A stretch of DNA of 64,000 nucleotides from Hypericibacter sp963696655. Its GTDB lineage: Bacteria; Pseudomonadota; Alphaproteobacteria; Dongiales; Dongiaceae. Each line of letters opens with the position of its first letter. Within the stretch, counting starts at the first letter, position 1. Positions 43,925 through 51,807 of the stretch are shown one piece after another. Where the stretch lies: contig CAVOLB010000123.1 of NCBI GenBank assembly GCA_963696655.1, forward strand, positions 6,086 through 70,085, in the 5' to 3' direction. Both the position numbers and the translations under genes were made by a program. The notes under the pieces are model-generated. The model made no database searches. It was given only the letters and a program-made list of their open reading frames with translations, and was not told the DNA's origin.

Positions 43925-44713
43925 TCATCCCGCCTTCTCGAGCCGCGCGCGCATTTCAGACACCGGATCGGCCTGAGCGTCGCAGCAGGAGTCGCTGTTG
44001 GCGGCGGCATTGGGCGGGGCGTCATAGCGGTCGTGATGGCGCACCCAGTCCATGCCTTCCTTCTCGTTGCGGCCCTTGGGCGTCATGTCGAGGAAATGAT
44101 GCGCGCCCAGCAGGATGTCGCCGCCGCGCGCATAGGCCGAGTAGGTGTGGAAGATCCCTCCGGACGGATCCTTGTAGAACACGCTGACGCCGGGCAGCTC
44201 GTCGAACATGTAGTCGACGGCCTCGAAGTTATAGACGACCTTTCCCTTGGCCTTTTCGGCCTCGGTGAAGGAAACGTGATAGTCGAAATTGAAATCGCAT
44301 CCGTCCGACGAGACCCATTTGAAGCGCCAGCCCATGCGCTTCTTGAAGGCCTCGATCTTGGGCCAGGGTGCGCGCGAGACCGCCATCAGCGTCACGTCAT
44401 GATGCTTGAGATGCAGAATGGGGCCGTCCATGTGATCGGCCATGAAGGAGCAGGAGGGGCAGCCCTGCGGCCAGTCCGGGCCGAACATGAAATGATAGAC
44501 GATCAGCTGGCTGCGGCCGGCAAAGAGATCGGACAGCGTCTGCTTTCCGCGGGGGCCCTCGAAGACATAGGTCTTCTCGACCTTGACCCAGGGAAGCCGC
44601 CGGCGCTCGGCGGCGAGCTCGTCCTGCAGCCGGGTCAGTTCCTTCTCCTTCGCCAGATGGGCCTTGCGCGCGGCCAGCCATTCCTGCTCCGAGACGATCT
44701 TGCGCGGTTGCAT
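43925..44713 (-). CDS. DUF899 family thioredoxin-like protein
   Basis: The 262-residue DUF899 protein has a thioredoxin-like active-site region (FMFGPDWPQGCPSCSFMADH, a CPSC motif) and DVTLMAVSRAPWPKIEAFKK. The family is peroxiredoxin/thioredoxin-like and often adjoins ArsR-SRPBCC genes. It may detoxify a peroxide or disulfide. A cysteine pair DSCC lies near the C-terminus. Confidence 0.9.
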   Translation of the reverse strand: MQPRKIVSEQEWLAARKAHLAKEKELTRLQDELAAERRRLPWVKVEKTYVFEGPRGKQTLSDLFAGRSQLIVYHFMFGPDWPQGCPSCSFMADHMDGPILHLKHHDVTLMAVSRAPWPKIEAFKKRMGWRFKWVSSDGCDFNFDYHVSFTEAEKAKGKVVYNFEAVDYMFDELPGVSVFYKDPSGGIFHTYSAYARGGDILLGAHHFLDMTPKGRNEKEGMDWVRHHDRYDAPPNAAANSDSCCDAQADPVSEMRARLEKAG

Positions 44714-44732
44714 GTCGAATCTCCCTGATAGG

Positions 44733-45224
44733 TCAAGGCCGGTCGGCCAGATGACGTTCGAGATGGTCGATGCTCTGATTCCAGCCCTCTTTCATGCCGT
44801 TGAGCATGGCGGCGGCGATGTCGCCCGCCCCTCTTGCGGTCGTCCTCAAGACGAACGCCGTCCCGCCTGCCGCCTCCGACAGGGTCACATCGATGACGGC
44901 CTCGAGCTGCGGCATCTGCTGCGAGTCATGGGCGGTCGTGACGAGGACGAGGCGTTCCGGCATGACGACCTCGCGATAGCGGCCATGCATCCAGTAGTCG
45001 CCCTGGTCCGCCCAGCGCATGCAGACATTGAATGCGCCGTCAGGCTGCGGATCGGCGTCACAGGCGGGAACCGTGAATCCGTCGGGCGCCCACCATTGCG
45101 CGATGCGCCGGGCGTCGGTCCAGGCCGCGAAGACCCGTTCGCGCGGTGCCGCGAAGACCCGCGTGAGGGTGATCGTCCGCTCAGTGGGTTTCGCGGCGGC
45201 GGCGTTTCCTGCCTTTGCGGGCAT
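44733..45224 (-). CDS. SRPBCC (AHSA1-like) domain protein
   Basis: The 163-residue AHSA1-like protein has ITLTRVFAAPRERVFAAWTD and the conserved QWWAPDGFT. Its start overlaps the ArsR gene by 44 bases on the same strand in another frame, typical of ArsR-SRPBCC pairs, so ArsR probably controls it directly. Confidence 0.87.
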   Translation of the reverse strand: MPAKAGNAAAAKPTERTITLTRVFAAPRERVFAAWTDARRIAQWWAPDGFTVPACDADPQPDGAFNVCMRWADQGDYWMHGRYREVVMPERLVLVTTAHDSQQMPQLEAVIDVTLSEAAGGTAFVLRTTARGAGDIAAAMLNGMKEGWNQSIDHLERHLADRP

Positions 45225-45558
45225 GTTTCTTCTCGTTGCTGTCGAGTTCACGCAGATAGGCGTCCAGCCGGTCGAGGCGCGCTTCCCAGAAGCGGCGGTA
45301 GCGATCGACCCAGTCGGCGACTTCCCGCAACGGCGCCGCATCGATCCTGCAGGGCCGCCATTGCGCTTCGCGGCTGCGGACGATGAGACCGGCGCGCTCC
45401 AGCACCTTGAGATGCTTGGAGACCGCGGGAAGGCTGATCTCGAACGGCTCGGCCAGCTCCGACACCGAACTCTCGCCCAAGGCCAGCCGCGCGAGGATCG
45501 CGCGCCGCGTCGGGTCGGCCAGGGCCGCGAAGGTGGTACTGAGCTGGTCGGGTGTCAT
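45181..45558 (-). CDS. ArsR family transcriptional regulator
   Basis: The 125-residue SdpR/ArsR-type winged helix protein has ALADPTRRAILARLALGESS, VSELAEPFEISLPAVSKHLK and a basic C-terminus. There is no classical metal-binding ELCVCDL motif, so it likely senses something other than metals. It heads the operon of SRPBCC, DUF899 and VOC genes, with a palindromic operator upstream at 45581. Confidence 0.92.
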   Translation of the reverse strand: MTPDQLSTTFAALADPTRRAILARLALGESSVSELAEPFEISLPAVSKHLKVLERAGLIVRSREAQWRPCRIDAAPLREVADWVDRYRRFWEARLDRLDAYLRELDSNEKKHARKGRKRRRRETH

Positions 45559-45580
45559 CGTTATTACACCGCGTCATTAA

Positions 45581-45596
45581 TTAACCTCACGGTTAA
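45581..45596. promoter_or_regulatory. Candidate ArsR operator
   Basis: Inverted repeat TTAACC (45581-45586) and GGTTAA (45591-45596) with a 4-bp spacer lies just upstream of the ArsR start, in an AT-rich stretch that should hold the promoter. Autoregulation is the likely purpose. Confidence 0.6.
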
Positions 45597-45697
45597 ATAC
45601 TCTTTGCAGTCGGACGTCAAGACGTCACTTGGGAGAGATAGGCGACGAGCCGGCCGGAAGCGCCGGCCATCACCGAAATCACACAGGGGAAGAAAGC

Positions 45698-46057
45698 CTA
45701 GGCTTCGACGATCACCTTGAAGCCGCCATAGGACATGCGCTTCGGGTCGAAAGGCATGCCTTCCGGCATCGCCATCTTCGCAAGGCGCGGATCCTTGATC
45801 ACCTTCGCCACCACGCTATCGCGATGGGCGCGCGATTTATAGACGACCCAGGAGAAGACGACGGTCTCGCCGCGCTTGACCTTCACGACCTTGGTAAAGG
45901 GCTGCCCCATCTTCGCTGCGAGATCGTCGCCGACACATTCGCGATATTCGAGCGCGCCATGCTCGCGCCAGACCTTGCTGGCCAGCTTCGCCATGCGGCG
46001 ATAGACCGCCAGGTTCTTCTTCGGGATCGGCAACAGAAATCCATCGACGTAGACCAT
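45698..46057 (-). CDS. DUF1428 family protein
   Basis: The 119-residue protein has VYVDGFLLPIPKKNLAVYRR, ALEYRECVGDD and the closing YGGFKVIVEA, all DUF1428 signatures. The family belongs to the dimeric alpha/beta-barrel (ferredoxin-like) proteins of unknown activity. It lies 26 bp downstream of the MarR gene on the same strand and may be in its regulon. Confidence 0.88.
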   Translation of the reverse strand: MVYVDGFLLPIPKKNLAVYRRMAKLASKVWREHGALEYRECVGDDLAAKMGQPFTKVVKVKRGETVVFSWVVYKSRAHRDSVVAKVIKDPRLAKMAMPEGMPFDPKRMSYGGFKVIVEA

Positions 46058-46082
46058 CGGGGTCCCCAAAATTTGAATGGGA

Positions 46083-46529
46083 TCAGGAAAGCGCTATCAG
46101 ATCGCTGCGCAGCCGGTCGGGGCCGGAAGCGCCGAGCAGCCGGTCGATCGCCGCGTGCGTCCGCTTCCAGATCGGAACGGCCGCGGCCAGGAGCGAACGG
46201 CCGGCCGAGGTCAGGGCCATGCGCCGGCTGCGCTTGTCGGCCTCGTCGACGGTCACGGTCACCAGCCCCCGCCGCTCCAGCGGCTTGAGATTGGCCGTGA
46301 GCGTGGTGCGGTCCATCGCCAGCAGATGCGCCACGCTGCCGATGCTGGGAGGCTCGGGCCGGTTGAGCGACATCAGCAGCGAGAACTGCCCGTTGGTCAG
46401 CGCCAGCGGCCGCAAGGCCTCGTCGAACCGCCGCGCCACCGCCCGCGCCGCCCGCTGCACATGCAGGCAGAGGCAGGTGTCGCGGACCAGATGCGTGATC
46501 TCGTAAGGGACTTCGTCGCGTTTCGACAT
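46083..46529 (-). CDS. MarR family transcriptional regulator
   Basis: The 148-residue protein has a MarR winged-helix: ALTNGQFSLLMSLNRPEPPS, LLAMDRTTLTANLKPLERRG and VDEADKRSRRMALTSAG (the wing DKRSRR). The palindrome at 46541 suggests self-regulation. It probably also controls DUF1428. Confidence 0.92.
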   Translation of the reverse strand: MSKRDEVPYEITHLVRDTCLCLHVQRAARAVARRFDEALRPLALTNGQFSLLMSLNRPEPPSIGSVAHLLAMDRTTLTANLKPLERRGLVTVTVDEADKRSRRMALTSAGRSLLAAAVPIWKRTHAAIDRLLGASGPDRLRSDLIALS

Positions 46530-46540
46530 CGCACCATTAT

Positions 46541-46552
46541 GTTGATATCAAC
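46541..46552. promoter_or_regulatory. Candidate MarR operator
   Basis: Perfect 12-bp palindrome GTTGATATCAAC is centred about 17 bases upstream of the MarR start, within a longer symmetric stretch. MarR proteins commonly bind such TTGA-type half-sites. Confidence 0.65.
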
Positions 46553-46754
46553 CTATCTGTCAAGATGACAGCGGCGCGATCGCCCGGGGCCGGAAATTCT
46601 CGGGTTTTCATGCCGAGAACGGGCCCATCCCCTTGGATTCCCGCGCGATCTTGCCGCAGCCCCCTCGCCTTCCCCGCCGCGCCGCCCGATATATGCTGTG
46701 GGCGTCTGTGTCGCCGGTCTTTACGGCGCCGTCCTCAAAGGGGAATCTGTCGCC

Positions 46755-47351
46755 TTGAAGCGTGGCCTCTTCCTTGCCGGACTGGTGATCGTCGCCGCGG
46801 TCTTCGTGACGAGCGTCGCCGTCCTGCTGCTCGAATGGCGGGCCCGCGAGACCGGCCAGACCACGGCCGCCGATATCGGTGGACCCTTCAGCCTGACCGA
46901 TCAGGACGGGAAGAAGGTCACGGATGCCGACTATGCCGGCCAGTGGAAACTGGTGTTCTTCGGATTCACTTACTGCCCCGAGGTCTGCCCGACGACCTTG
47001 AATCGCATCTCATTGGCCTTGAAGGCGCTGGGGCCGCTCGGCGACAAGCTGCATCCCCTCTTCATCACGATCGATCCGGAGCGCGACACGCCGGAGGTGA
47101 TGAAGAGCTATGTGAGCGCCTTCGACAAACGGATCACCGGCCTGACCGGCACGCCCGCCGAGATCGCCGCCGTCGCCAAGGCCTATCATGCCTTCTACCA
47201 GAAGGTGCCGCAGGGCAACGACTACACGATGGACCACAGCACGCTGATCTATGTGATGGGGCCCGACGGACGCTACGAGACGCTGCTGCGTTACGACGAC
47301 AGCCCGGCCGAGATGGCCGAAAAATTGAAGCCGCTGCTGCAGCAGGGCTGA
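46755..47351 (+). CDS. SCO1/SenC family copper-binding protein
   Basis: The 198-residue protein has an N-terminal membrane anchor (RGLFLAGLVIVAAVFVTSVA) and a thioredoxin-fold SCO domain with the copper ligands TYCPEVCPTTL (CxxxC near residues 74-78) and a distal histidine in DHSTLIYV. It helps assemble the CuA site of cytochrome c oxidase in the periplasm. A TTG at 46755 with AAGGGGAA upstream is preferred; a GTG at 46698 would add 19 residues. The copper chaperone gene follows. Confidence 0.9.
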   Translation: MKRGLFLAGLVIVAAVFVTSVAVLLLEWRARETGQTTAADIGGPFSLTDQDGKKVTDADYAGQWKLVFFGFTYCPEVCPTTLNRISLALKALGPLGDKLHPLFITIDPERDTPEVMKSYVSAFDKRITGLTGTPAEIAAVAKAYHAFYQKVPQGNDYTMDHSTLIYVMGPDGRYETLLRYDDSPAEMAEKLKPLLQQG

Positions 47352-47405
47352 CCCCAGGCGCGACCGCCGCTGGCGCCTCGACCCTTCAGGAACGGGATCG
47401 AACCC

Positions 47406-47879
47406 ATGATTCTCAGAGACATGCTCGGCGGGTTTCTCGCCCTTTTCATCGCCGTCGCGAGCGCCGGCCAGACCCATCACTACAAGCAGGGGCCGCTGCA
47501 GATCGACGATCCCTGGTCGCGCGCCACGGTGAGTGCGGCGCCCAACGGCGTCGTCTATCTCACCATCAAGAACACCGGCACGACGGCGGACAAGCTGATC
47601 GACGTCGCCTCGCCGGCGGCCGATCAGGCCCAGGTTCACGACATGAAGGTGGAGGGCGACGTCTCGCAGATGTGGCTGGTCGGCAGCGTCGAGCTTCCGC
47701 CCGGCCGCACCGTCACGTTGGCACCCAACGGCCTCCATATCATGCTGCTCGGCCTCAAACAGCCGCTCGAGGCGGCACAGACCTTCCCCGTGACGCTCAC
47801 CTTCGAGAAAGCCGGCAGCATCACCATCGATGTGCCGGTCGAACTCATGGGTGCCACGGGACCGTCGCAGGGGAGCTAG
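47406..47879 (+). CDS. Periplasmic copper chaperone PCu(A)C family protein
   Basis: The 157-residue protein has a signal peptide (GFLALFIAVASAGQ) and the H(M)X10M...HXM copper site: HDMKVEGDVSQM, then NGLHIMLLGL. It hands Cu(I) to SCO1 or directly to cytochrome oxidase, consistent with its position 54 bp after the SCO gene. Downstream lies the transposon landing zone. Confidence 0.92.
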   Translation: MILRDMLGGFLALFIAVASAGQTHHYKQGPLQIDDPWSRATVSAAPNGVVYLTIKNTGTTADKLIDVASPAADQAQVHDMKVEGDVSQMWLVGSVELPPGRTVTLAPNGLHIMLLGLKQPLEAAQTFPVTLTFEKAGSITIDVPVELMGATGPSQGS

Positions 47880-48015
47880 GACGCAACGCGCACGTCGTAG
47901 AGAACCCCTCCCCCTACCCCCTCCCGCAAGGGCAAATATATACTTGACATACATAGAGTGACTCTTGCGACCTGAGGCGATAGTGTGAACTCGCCCCATG
48001 GTTGAGGAGATCACC

Positions 48016-48309
48016 ATGAATAACGAAATTTTGGCTGCAATCAATGGTTTACGGATAGTCCGTCTTTACTACGAGCCCGGCTGGCGCACCATCGAGTGCC
48101 ATGCATACGGGACCAGTACCGAGGGCCACGAATTGCTGCGCGCCTATCAGACCGAGGGGGCCAGCGCTTCCGGAGAACATGTCAATTGGAAGCTTTTCCG
48201 CGTCGATCGGATAGGGAAGCTAGAGACTCTCGCAGGAACCTTTGCAGGGCCTCGACCTGGCTATAAGCGTGGCGACTCAGCCATGACGCAAATCTACGGT
48301 CAGCTATAG
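48016..48309 (+). CDS. WYL-domain-like small protein (transposon passenger)
   Basis: The 97-residue protein contains a WYL-like pattern (LRIVRLYYEPGWRTIECHAY, then HELLRAYQTEG and NWKLFRVDRI), without a helix-turn-helix. WYL domains bind nucleic acid or ligands and are widespread in phage-defence regulators. ATG 48016 follows GAGGAG. Its role inside the element is unknown. A hairpin follows at 48326. Confidence 0.6.
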   Translation: MNNEILAAINGLRIVRLYYEPGWRTIECHAYGTSTEGHELLRAYQTEGASASGEHVNWKLFRVDRIGKLETLAGTFAGPRPGYKRGDSAMTQIYGQL

Positions 48310-48325
48310 CGGCGCCGCAGTCACA

Positions 48326-48350
48326 CGGCCCCGCTTCATAGGCGGGGCCG
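48326..48350 (+). terminator. Hairpin terminator after the WYL-like gene
   Basis: Stem CGGCCCCGC (48326-48334) and GCGGGGCCG (48342-48350) with a 7-base loop is followed by TTGTG, shortly after the stop at 48309. A similar GC-rich hairpin follows the DUF3800 gene. Confidence 0.6.
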
Positions 48351-48441
48351 TTGTGCGCGGCACAGTCCGAGCTATGGGGGCTAGCGGGTCTCATGTACCA
48401 AATCCTGTCTTGGGGTTGGCGCAACAACCATGGGGGAAGCA

Positions 48442-48717
48442 ATGACCCATTACGTCATCAGTTACGATCTTCACAATCAGCGCACATATCAGCCCGTATG
48501 GAATCTATTGAACCAGTGGGGCGCGGCCAAATTGCTGGAGTCTCTCTGGCTTGTGACCCTAGATGCCGGGGCCGGTCCAGTTCGGGACGCCCTACTGGCG
48601 GTCGTTGATGCCGATGACAGCATCGCAGTCATAGAACTAAAGACTGGCTCTGATTGGGCTAGTATTAGAGTCGTTCCTGCGGGCCTCACATGGCTCAAGA
48701 ACAACATCCACGCCTAA
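48442..48717 (+). CDS. Cas2-like / SinR-type small nuclease-fold protein (transposon passenger)
   Basis: The 91-residue protein has the ferredoxin-like pattern of Cas2 relatives: HYVISYDLHNQRTY (the aspartate after the first strand), WGAAKLLESLWLVTL and SIAVIELKTGSDW. No repeat array or other cas gene is present, so CRISPR adaptation is not implied; it may be a toxin-like or nuclease protein in a standalone family. ATG 48442 follows GGGGGAA. Its TAA stop is the insertion point of an IS5-type element. Confidence 0.65.
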   Translation: MTHYVISYDLHNQRTYQPVWNLLNQWGAAKLLESLWLVTLDAGAGPVRDALLAVVDADDSIAVIELKTGSDWASIRVVPAGLTWLKNNIHA

Positions 48718-49649
48718 GAGGCTGACTGAAAAAGGAGTTGGGTGATTTCAATCGGTTGTGATTCCGTTGGGTTGCGAATCTCAATGGAGATCACGATGGC
48801 CTGGACTGAAACCACCCGACCGCACTATCGGCGCGATGCCTTGCGATACGCAAGCGACCTGACGAATGCGGAATGGGCGTTGATCGCGCCCTTGATGCCG
48901 ATGGCTTCCAAACTGGGGCGGCCGAGAAAGACAAATCTGCGCTCGGTGGTGGAGGCGATCCTGTACATGGCTTCGACCGGCTGCCAATGGCGCGCGATCC
49001 CCAAGGAGTTCCCGCCCTACTCGACGGTGCAGAGCTACTTCTACGCCTGGTCGCACAAAGGCTTACTGGCGCACATCAACCACATGCTGGTCACGGCCCT
49101 GCGCGAGAGGGTCGGGCGAGAGGCCAGCCCCACGGCGGGGGTGATCGACAGCCAGTCTGTGAAGAGCACCGAGTGTGGCGGGCCACGAGGCTTCGATGCC
49201 GCCAAGAAGATCAAAGGCCGCAAACGCCATATCGTCACCGATACCGAGGGCTGCCTGGTCGGGGTGCAGGTTCACGCTGCGGATATCCAGGATCGCGATG
49301 GCGCGCCCGACGTGCTGATGTCGATCCGCTCTCTCTACCCGTGGCTGCGCCATGTGTTCGCCGATGGCGGCTATGGTGGCGACAAGCTACGCGACGCCAT
49401 GGCCGCGCTTGGTCAATGGACCTTCGAAATCATCAAGCGCTCCGACGCCGCCAAGGGCTTCGAGTTGCTGCCTCGCCGATGGGTGGTCGAACGCACCTTC
49501 GCCTGGCTCGGCCGATGTCGCCGCCTCGCCAAGGACTTCGAAGCCACCATCGAAAGCGCCGTGGCCTGGATCCTCGTCGCCCACATCCGTCGTCTCACGC
49601 GACGCTTGGCGAGACCTTGAAAGGCGCACAGCTTTATGAGTCAGAACTC
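48718..49649 (+). mobile_element. IS5-type insertion sequence nested in the IS1595 element
   Basis: Ends share the pattern GAG..CTGACT.A.AAAG..G (left at 48718, right complement ending 49649), and a 3-bp duplication TAA flanks it at 48715-48717 and 49650-49652. The 932-bp unit contains one transposase gene. It sits exactly behind the stop of the Cas2-like gene, which stays intact. Confidence 0.8.
48796..49620 (+). CDS. IS5 family transposase
   Basis: The 274-residue DDE transposase has an N-terminal DUF4096-like region (LTNAEWALIAPLMPMASKLG, then GRPRKTNLR), followed by GVIDSQSVKSTECGG, HVFADGGYGGDKLRDAM and RWVVERTFAWLGRCRRLAKD; the last three carry the DDE catalytic residues. GGAG lies seven bases before ATG 48796. 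Appears intact. Confidence 0.93.
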   Translation: MAWTETTRPHYRRDALRYASDLTNAEWALIAPLMPMASKLGRPRKTNLRSVVEAILYMASTGCQWRAIPKEFPPYSTVQSYFYAWSHKGLLAHINHMLVTALRERVGREASPTAGVIDSQSVKSTECGGPRGFDAAKKIKGRKRHIVTDTEGCLVGVQVHAADIQDRDGAPDVLMSIRSLYPWLRHVFADGGYGGDKLRDAMAALGQWTFEIIKRSDAAKGFELLPRRWVVERTFAWLGRCRRLAKDFEATIESAVAWILVAHIRRLTRRLARP

Positions 49650-49730
49650 TAAGTAACTCTCCCGAATTTTGACCGGCACGCGCAATAGGCGGGCGACCGC
49701 CACGATCAGGGCGGCCCGCAACTCTTTCAT
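49641..49730 (-). CDS. Short ORF (29 aa) running into the IS5 right end
   Basis: ATG 49730 encodes a short basic/hydrophobic peptide (KELRAALIVAVARLLRVPVK); its last two codons and the stop are supplied by the IS5 end. Before the insertion it would have read on into the antisense of the Cas2-like gene. It may be the altered C-terminus of a passenger protein, or chance. Confidence 0.25.
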   Translation of the reverse strand: MKELRAALIVAVARLLRVPVKIRESYLEF

Positions 49731-49744
49731 GGGCTGGTTCCTCG

Positions 49745-49906
49745 TTAAGTGACGGGAGCGGCCTTGCGTTTCTTGGCCGCCGGCTTCGTCGGTGCCGTCT
49801 TGTGCTGCGGCGGGGCCGCAAGTATGCGCCGCAGGGCGTCATCTAGCGACGGCGGCGGCTGACTGTCTTTGGGCGTGCGTTTTGAGCGATCCGGGGGCTT
49901 TGGCAT
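49745..49906 (-). CDS. Small basic protein (53 aa), transposon passenger
   Basis: The 53-residue protein has a proline-rich N-terminus, a short helix SLDDALRRILAAPPQ and a lysine/alanine-rich tail (TKPAAKKRKAAPVT), suggesting nucleic-acid binding. Its ATG overlaps the divergent DUF3800 ATG within the same CATG (49904-49907). No family recognised. Confidence 0.45.
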   Translation of the reverse strand: MPKPPDRSKRTPKDSQPPPSLDDALRRILAAPPQHKTAPTKPAAKKRKAAPVT

Positions 49907-50624
49907 GTATCTGATTTATATCGATGACTCACAGGACCAGAAATCCAAATTCTACACCTTTTCTGCAATCGCCATCAAAGATGACAAATGGAAGGACATA
50001 TTCTCGGAGTTAAAGGCCTTTAGACGTAGGTTGCGCGCGTCCGATGGCATTTTTGTATTTAAAGAACTTCACGCTTGGAAATTCGTATCGGGTCGCGGCC
50101 ACATTGCTCCGGGCATAGTGACCAAATCTCGGCGATGCGACATTTTCCGGGAAGCACTCACGCTGCTGTCCCAGCAGAAGGGCCTTAGAATCTTCAATTC
50201 CGTTATTCAGCATCATCAAGACCGTGCCTTTGAACGCCTATTGAATCGGATACAGCGCACAATGAAAGCGGCTGACAGCCAGGCGCTCTTGATATGCGAC
50301 GAAGGCAAAGAAGCCGACTACACCCGACTCGTTCGTAAGATGAGCGTTCACAATCCTATCCCCAGCCGCTTCGGCACTTGGGTTGGGAGTAGCAAGACAA
50401 CCAAGAACATCCCGCTAGATAGAATTATTGAAGACCCGTTCTTCAAAGATTCTAAGAAATCTTACTTCATCCAAATGGCGGACTTTTGCGCCTACTCCCT
50501 GCTTCGAAAGGAGCGACCGCTTGCGTCTAAAACGGCCTATGGCTTGGATAAAGCATTTGCCCTACTCGGGCCGCGTTGCGTAAAGGTCGCGAACCGCAAC
50601 GATCCCTTCGGGATCATTCGCTAA
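49905..50624 (+). CDS. DUF3800 domain-containing protein (transposon passenger)
   Basis: The 239-residue protein has the DUF3800 pattern: N-terminal LIYIDDSQD, a middle acidic segment LLICDEGKE, and the C-terminal SYFIQMADFCAYSLLRKE. The conserved aspartates suggest an RNase H-like, metal-dependent fold. It is found on many mobile elements; function unknown. A GC-rich terminator hairpin follows at 50632. Confidence 0.82.
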   Translation: MYLIYIDDSQDQKSKFYTFSAIAIKDDKWKDIFSELKAFRRRLRASDGIFVFKELHAWKFVSGRGHIAPGIVTKSRRCDIFREALTLLSQQKGLRIFNSVIQHHQDRAFERLLNRIQRTMKAADSQALLICDEGKEADYTRLVRKMSVHNPIPSRFGTWVGSSKTTKNIPLDRIIEDPFFKDSKKSYFIQMADFCAYSLLRKERPLASKTAYGLDKAFALLGPRCVKVANRNDPFGIIR

Positions 50625-50631
50625 AAGCGAC

Positions 50632-50657
50632 GGGGCCCCGCATTTCGGCGGGGCCCC
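50632..50657 (+). terminator. Hairpin terminator after the DUF3800 gene
   Basis: 10-bp perfect stem GGGGCCCCGC (50632-50641) and GCGGGGCCCC (50648-50657) with a six-base loop lies eight bases after the stop. It lacks a strong T-run. Bases 50658-50796 show no gene. Confidence 0.6.
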
Positions 50658-50796
50658 AATAGCAGGGCCTACCCCCACCACTGTAGATGGAATCGGTCCT
50701 GCACCGGACAGCAGACTCTCTCTGCTGAATACCGTCAATCCCTTTTCCGGCTAGCGACCCTGAACGAGTATTCCCAGTCCGCGAGTCGAAGCAATT

Positions 50797-51780
50797 TTAG
50801 GAATTGTTTGAACTCGTTAGCGGACATTCTCTTACGCTTCCGACCGACGAGGCCCCCCCATAGGTCAGCCGCTTGCCTTCGATGCCCTTGAGCGCCTTGT
50901 TCGTGCGCTCGACATCACTCACGCCAAGGCCTGAGCGCTCGTTGTAGCGGAAGTCAAACTCCGCCAGATAACGCTTCAAGTGCTGCTGGCTGACGTGGTG
51001 ATACACGCCATTGATGCCGCGCTTGAGGATCGAGAAGTAGTTCTCGACCGTGTTGGAGTGTGCTTCACCGCGAACGTACTCGCCGGCGCCATGATTGACC
51101 GTCTCGTGCTTCGCGAACTCTTTGCCAGGGTGGTAGTACTGGCCCGCTTCGTCGGTCATCAGGAACGACTTGCGGTCGATCTGGGCCACAAGGATCGGGC
51201 GCAAGGTCTTAGCGTTGACCTCGGGGATATGATGCGACCGGACGCGGCCCTGACGCTCGACCAGCGACAGAACGGCCTCTTTGCCCTTGCCGCCAATGTT
51301 GCCATCGGTCCGCTTGTTGCGGTGCTTGTTCTTTTCCTTGCCGCCGATATAGGTCTCGTCGGACTCGACTACCTTACCCTCGCCACCCAGCGGGCCGGAG
51401 AAATGGCCCTCGCGCATCGCTTCACGGATGCGATGGGTCATGAACCAGGCTGACTTGTAGGTGATGCCCAACATCCGCTCTAACTGCTTTGAACTACAGC
51501 CTTTTTTGGAGCAGCAGAGCAAATAGGTTGCGGCTAGCCATTTGCTCAAGGGGATCTTCGACCGCTCGAAAACCGTACCGACCGTGACCGTAAAATGGCC
51601 GTTGCAGTCCCGGCAGGCATAGAGGCCCGCGCGGTGCGACTTACCAGCAACTTTGTGGATATGGTCCATACCGCCGCAATGGGGGCATACCGGGCCATTG
51701 GGCCAACGGACGGCCTCAAGATGCTCGCGGGCTGCGGCGTCATCGCGGAAGATCGGGGCGTCTAAGGTTGCGGCGGCCAT
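50797..51780 (-). CDS. IS1595 family (ISXO2-like) transposase
   Basis: The 327-residue protein has an N-terminal zinc ribbon (CPHC at about 32-35, CRDC at about 56-59) and an ISXO2-like DDE domain: VESDETYIGGKEKN, FLMTDEAGQYYH and HSNTVENYFSILKRG. The C-terminus, after GKRLTYGG, reads ASSVGSVRECPLTS, which may be an unusual or shifted end. It is transcribed toward the element interior from a promoter in the right terminal repeat, with a sequestered ribosome-binding site (51783-51807). Confidence 0.93.
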   Translation of the reverse strand: MAAATLDAPIFRDDAAAREHLEAVRWPNGPVCPHCGGMDHIHKVAGKSHRAGLYACRDCNGHFTVTVGTVFERSKIPLSKWLAATYLLCCSKKGCSSKQLERMLGITYKSAWFMTHRIREAMREGHFSGPLGGEGKVVESDETYIGGKEKNKHRNKRTDGNIGGKGKEAVLSLVERQGRVRSHHIPEVNAKTLRPILVAQIDRKSFLMTDEAGQYYHPGKEFAKHETVNHGAGEYVRGEAHSNTVENYFSILKRGINGVYHHVSQQHLKRYLAEFDFRYNERSGLGVSDVERTNKALKGIEGKRLTYGGASSVGSVRECPLTSSNNS

Positions 51781-51782
51781 TT

Positions 51783-51807
51783 CATATTCTCCTTAACGGA
51801 GAATATG
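51783..51807 (-). promoter_or_regulatory. Hairpin and promoter controlling the IS1595 transposase
   Basis: On the minus strand, CATATTCTCC and GGAGAATATG form a perfect 10-bp stem with a 5-base loop. The second arm holds the Shine-Dalgarno AAGGAG just before the transposase ATG. A -35-like TTGACG (plus 51825-51830) and a -10-like CATATT (51802-51807) are 17 bp apart, so a transcript from this promoter would start in the loop and escape the hairpin, while read-through transcripts would fold it. Confidence 0.6.

Noticed and set aside
48442..48717. CRISPR-Cas locus
   Set aside because: Only a Cas2-like protein is present; no repeat array, cas1 or effector genes were seen.
49387..49842. 151-codon minus-strand frame across the IS5 right end
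   Set aside because: It spans the element boundary and overlaps the transposase antisense; shorter ORFs here have better starts.
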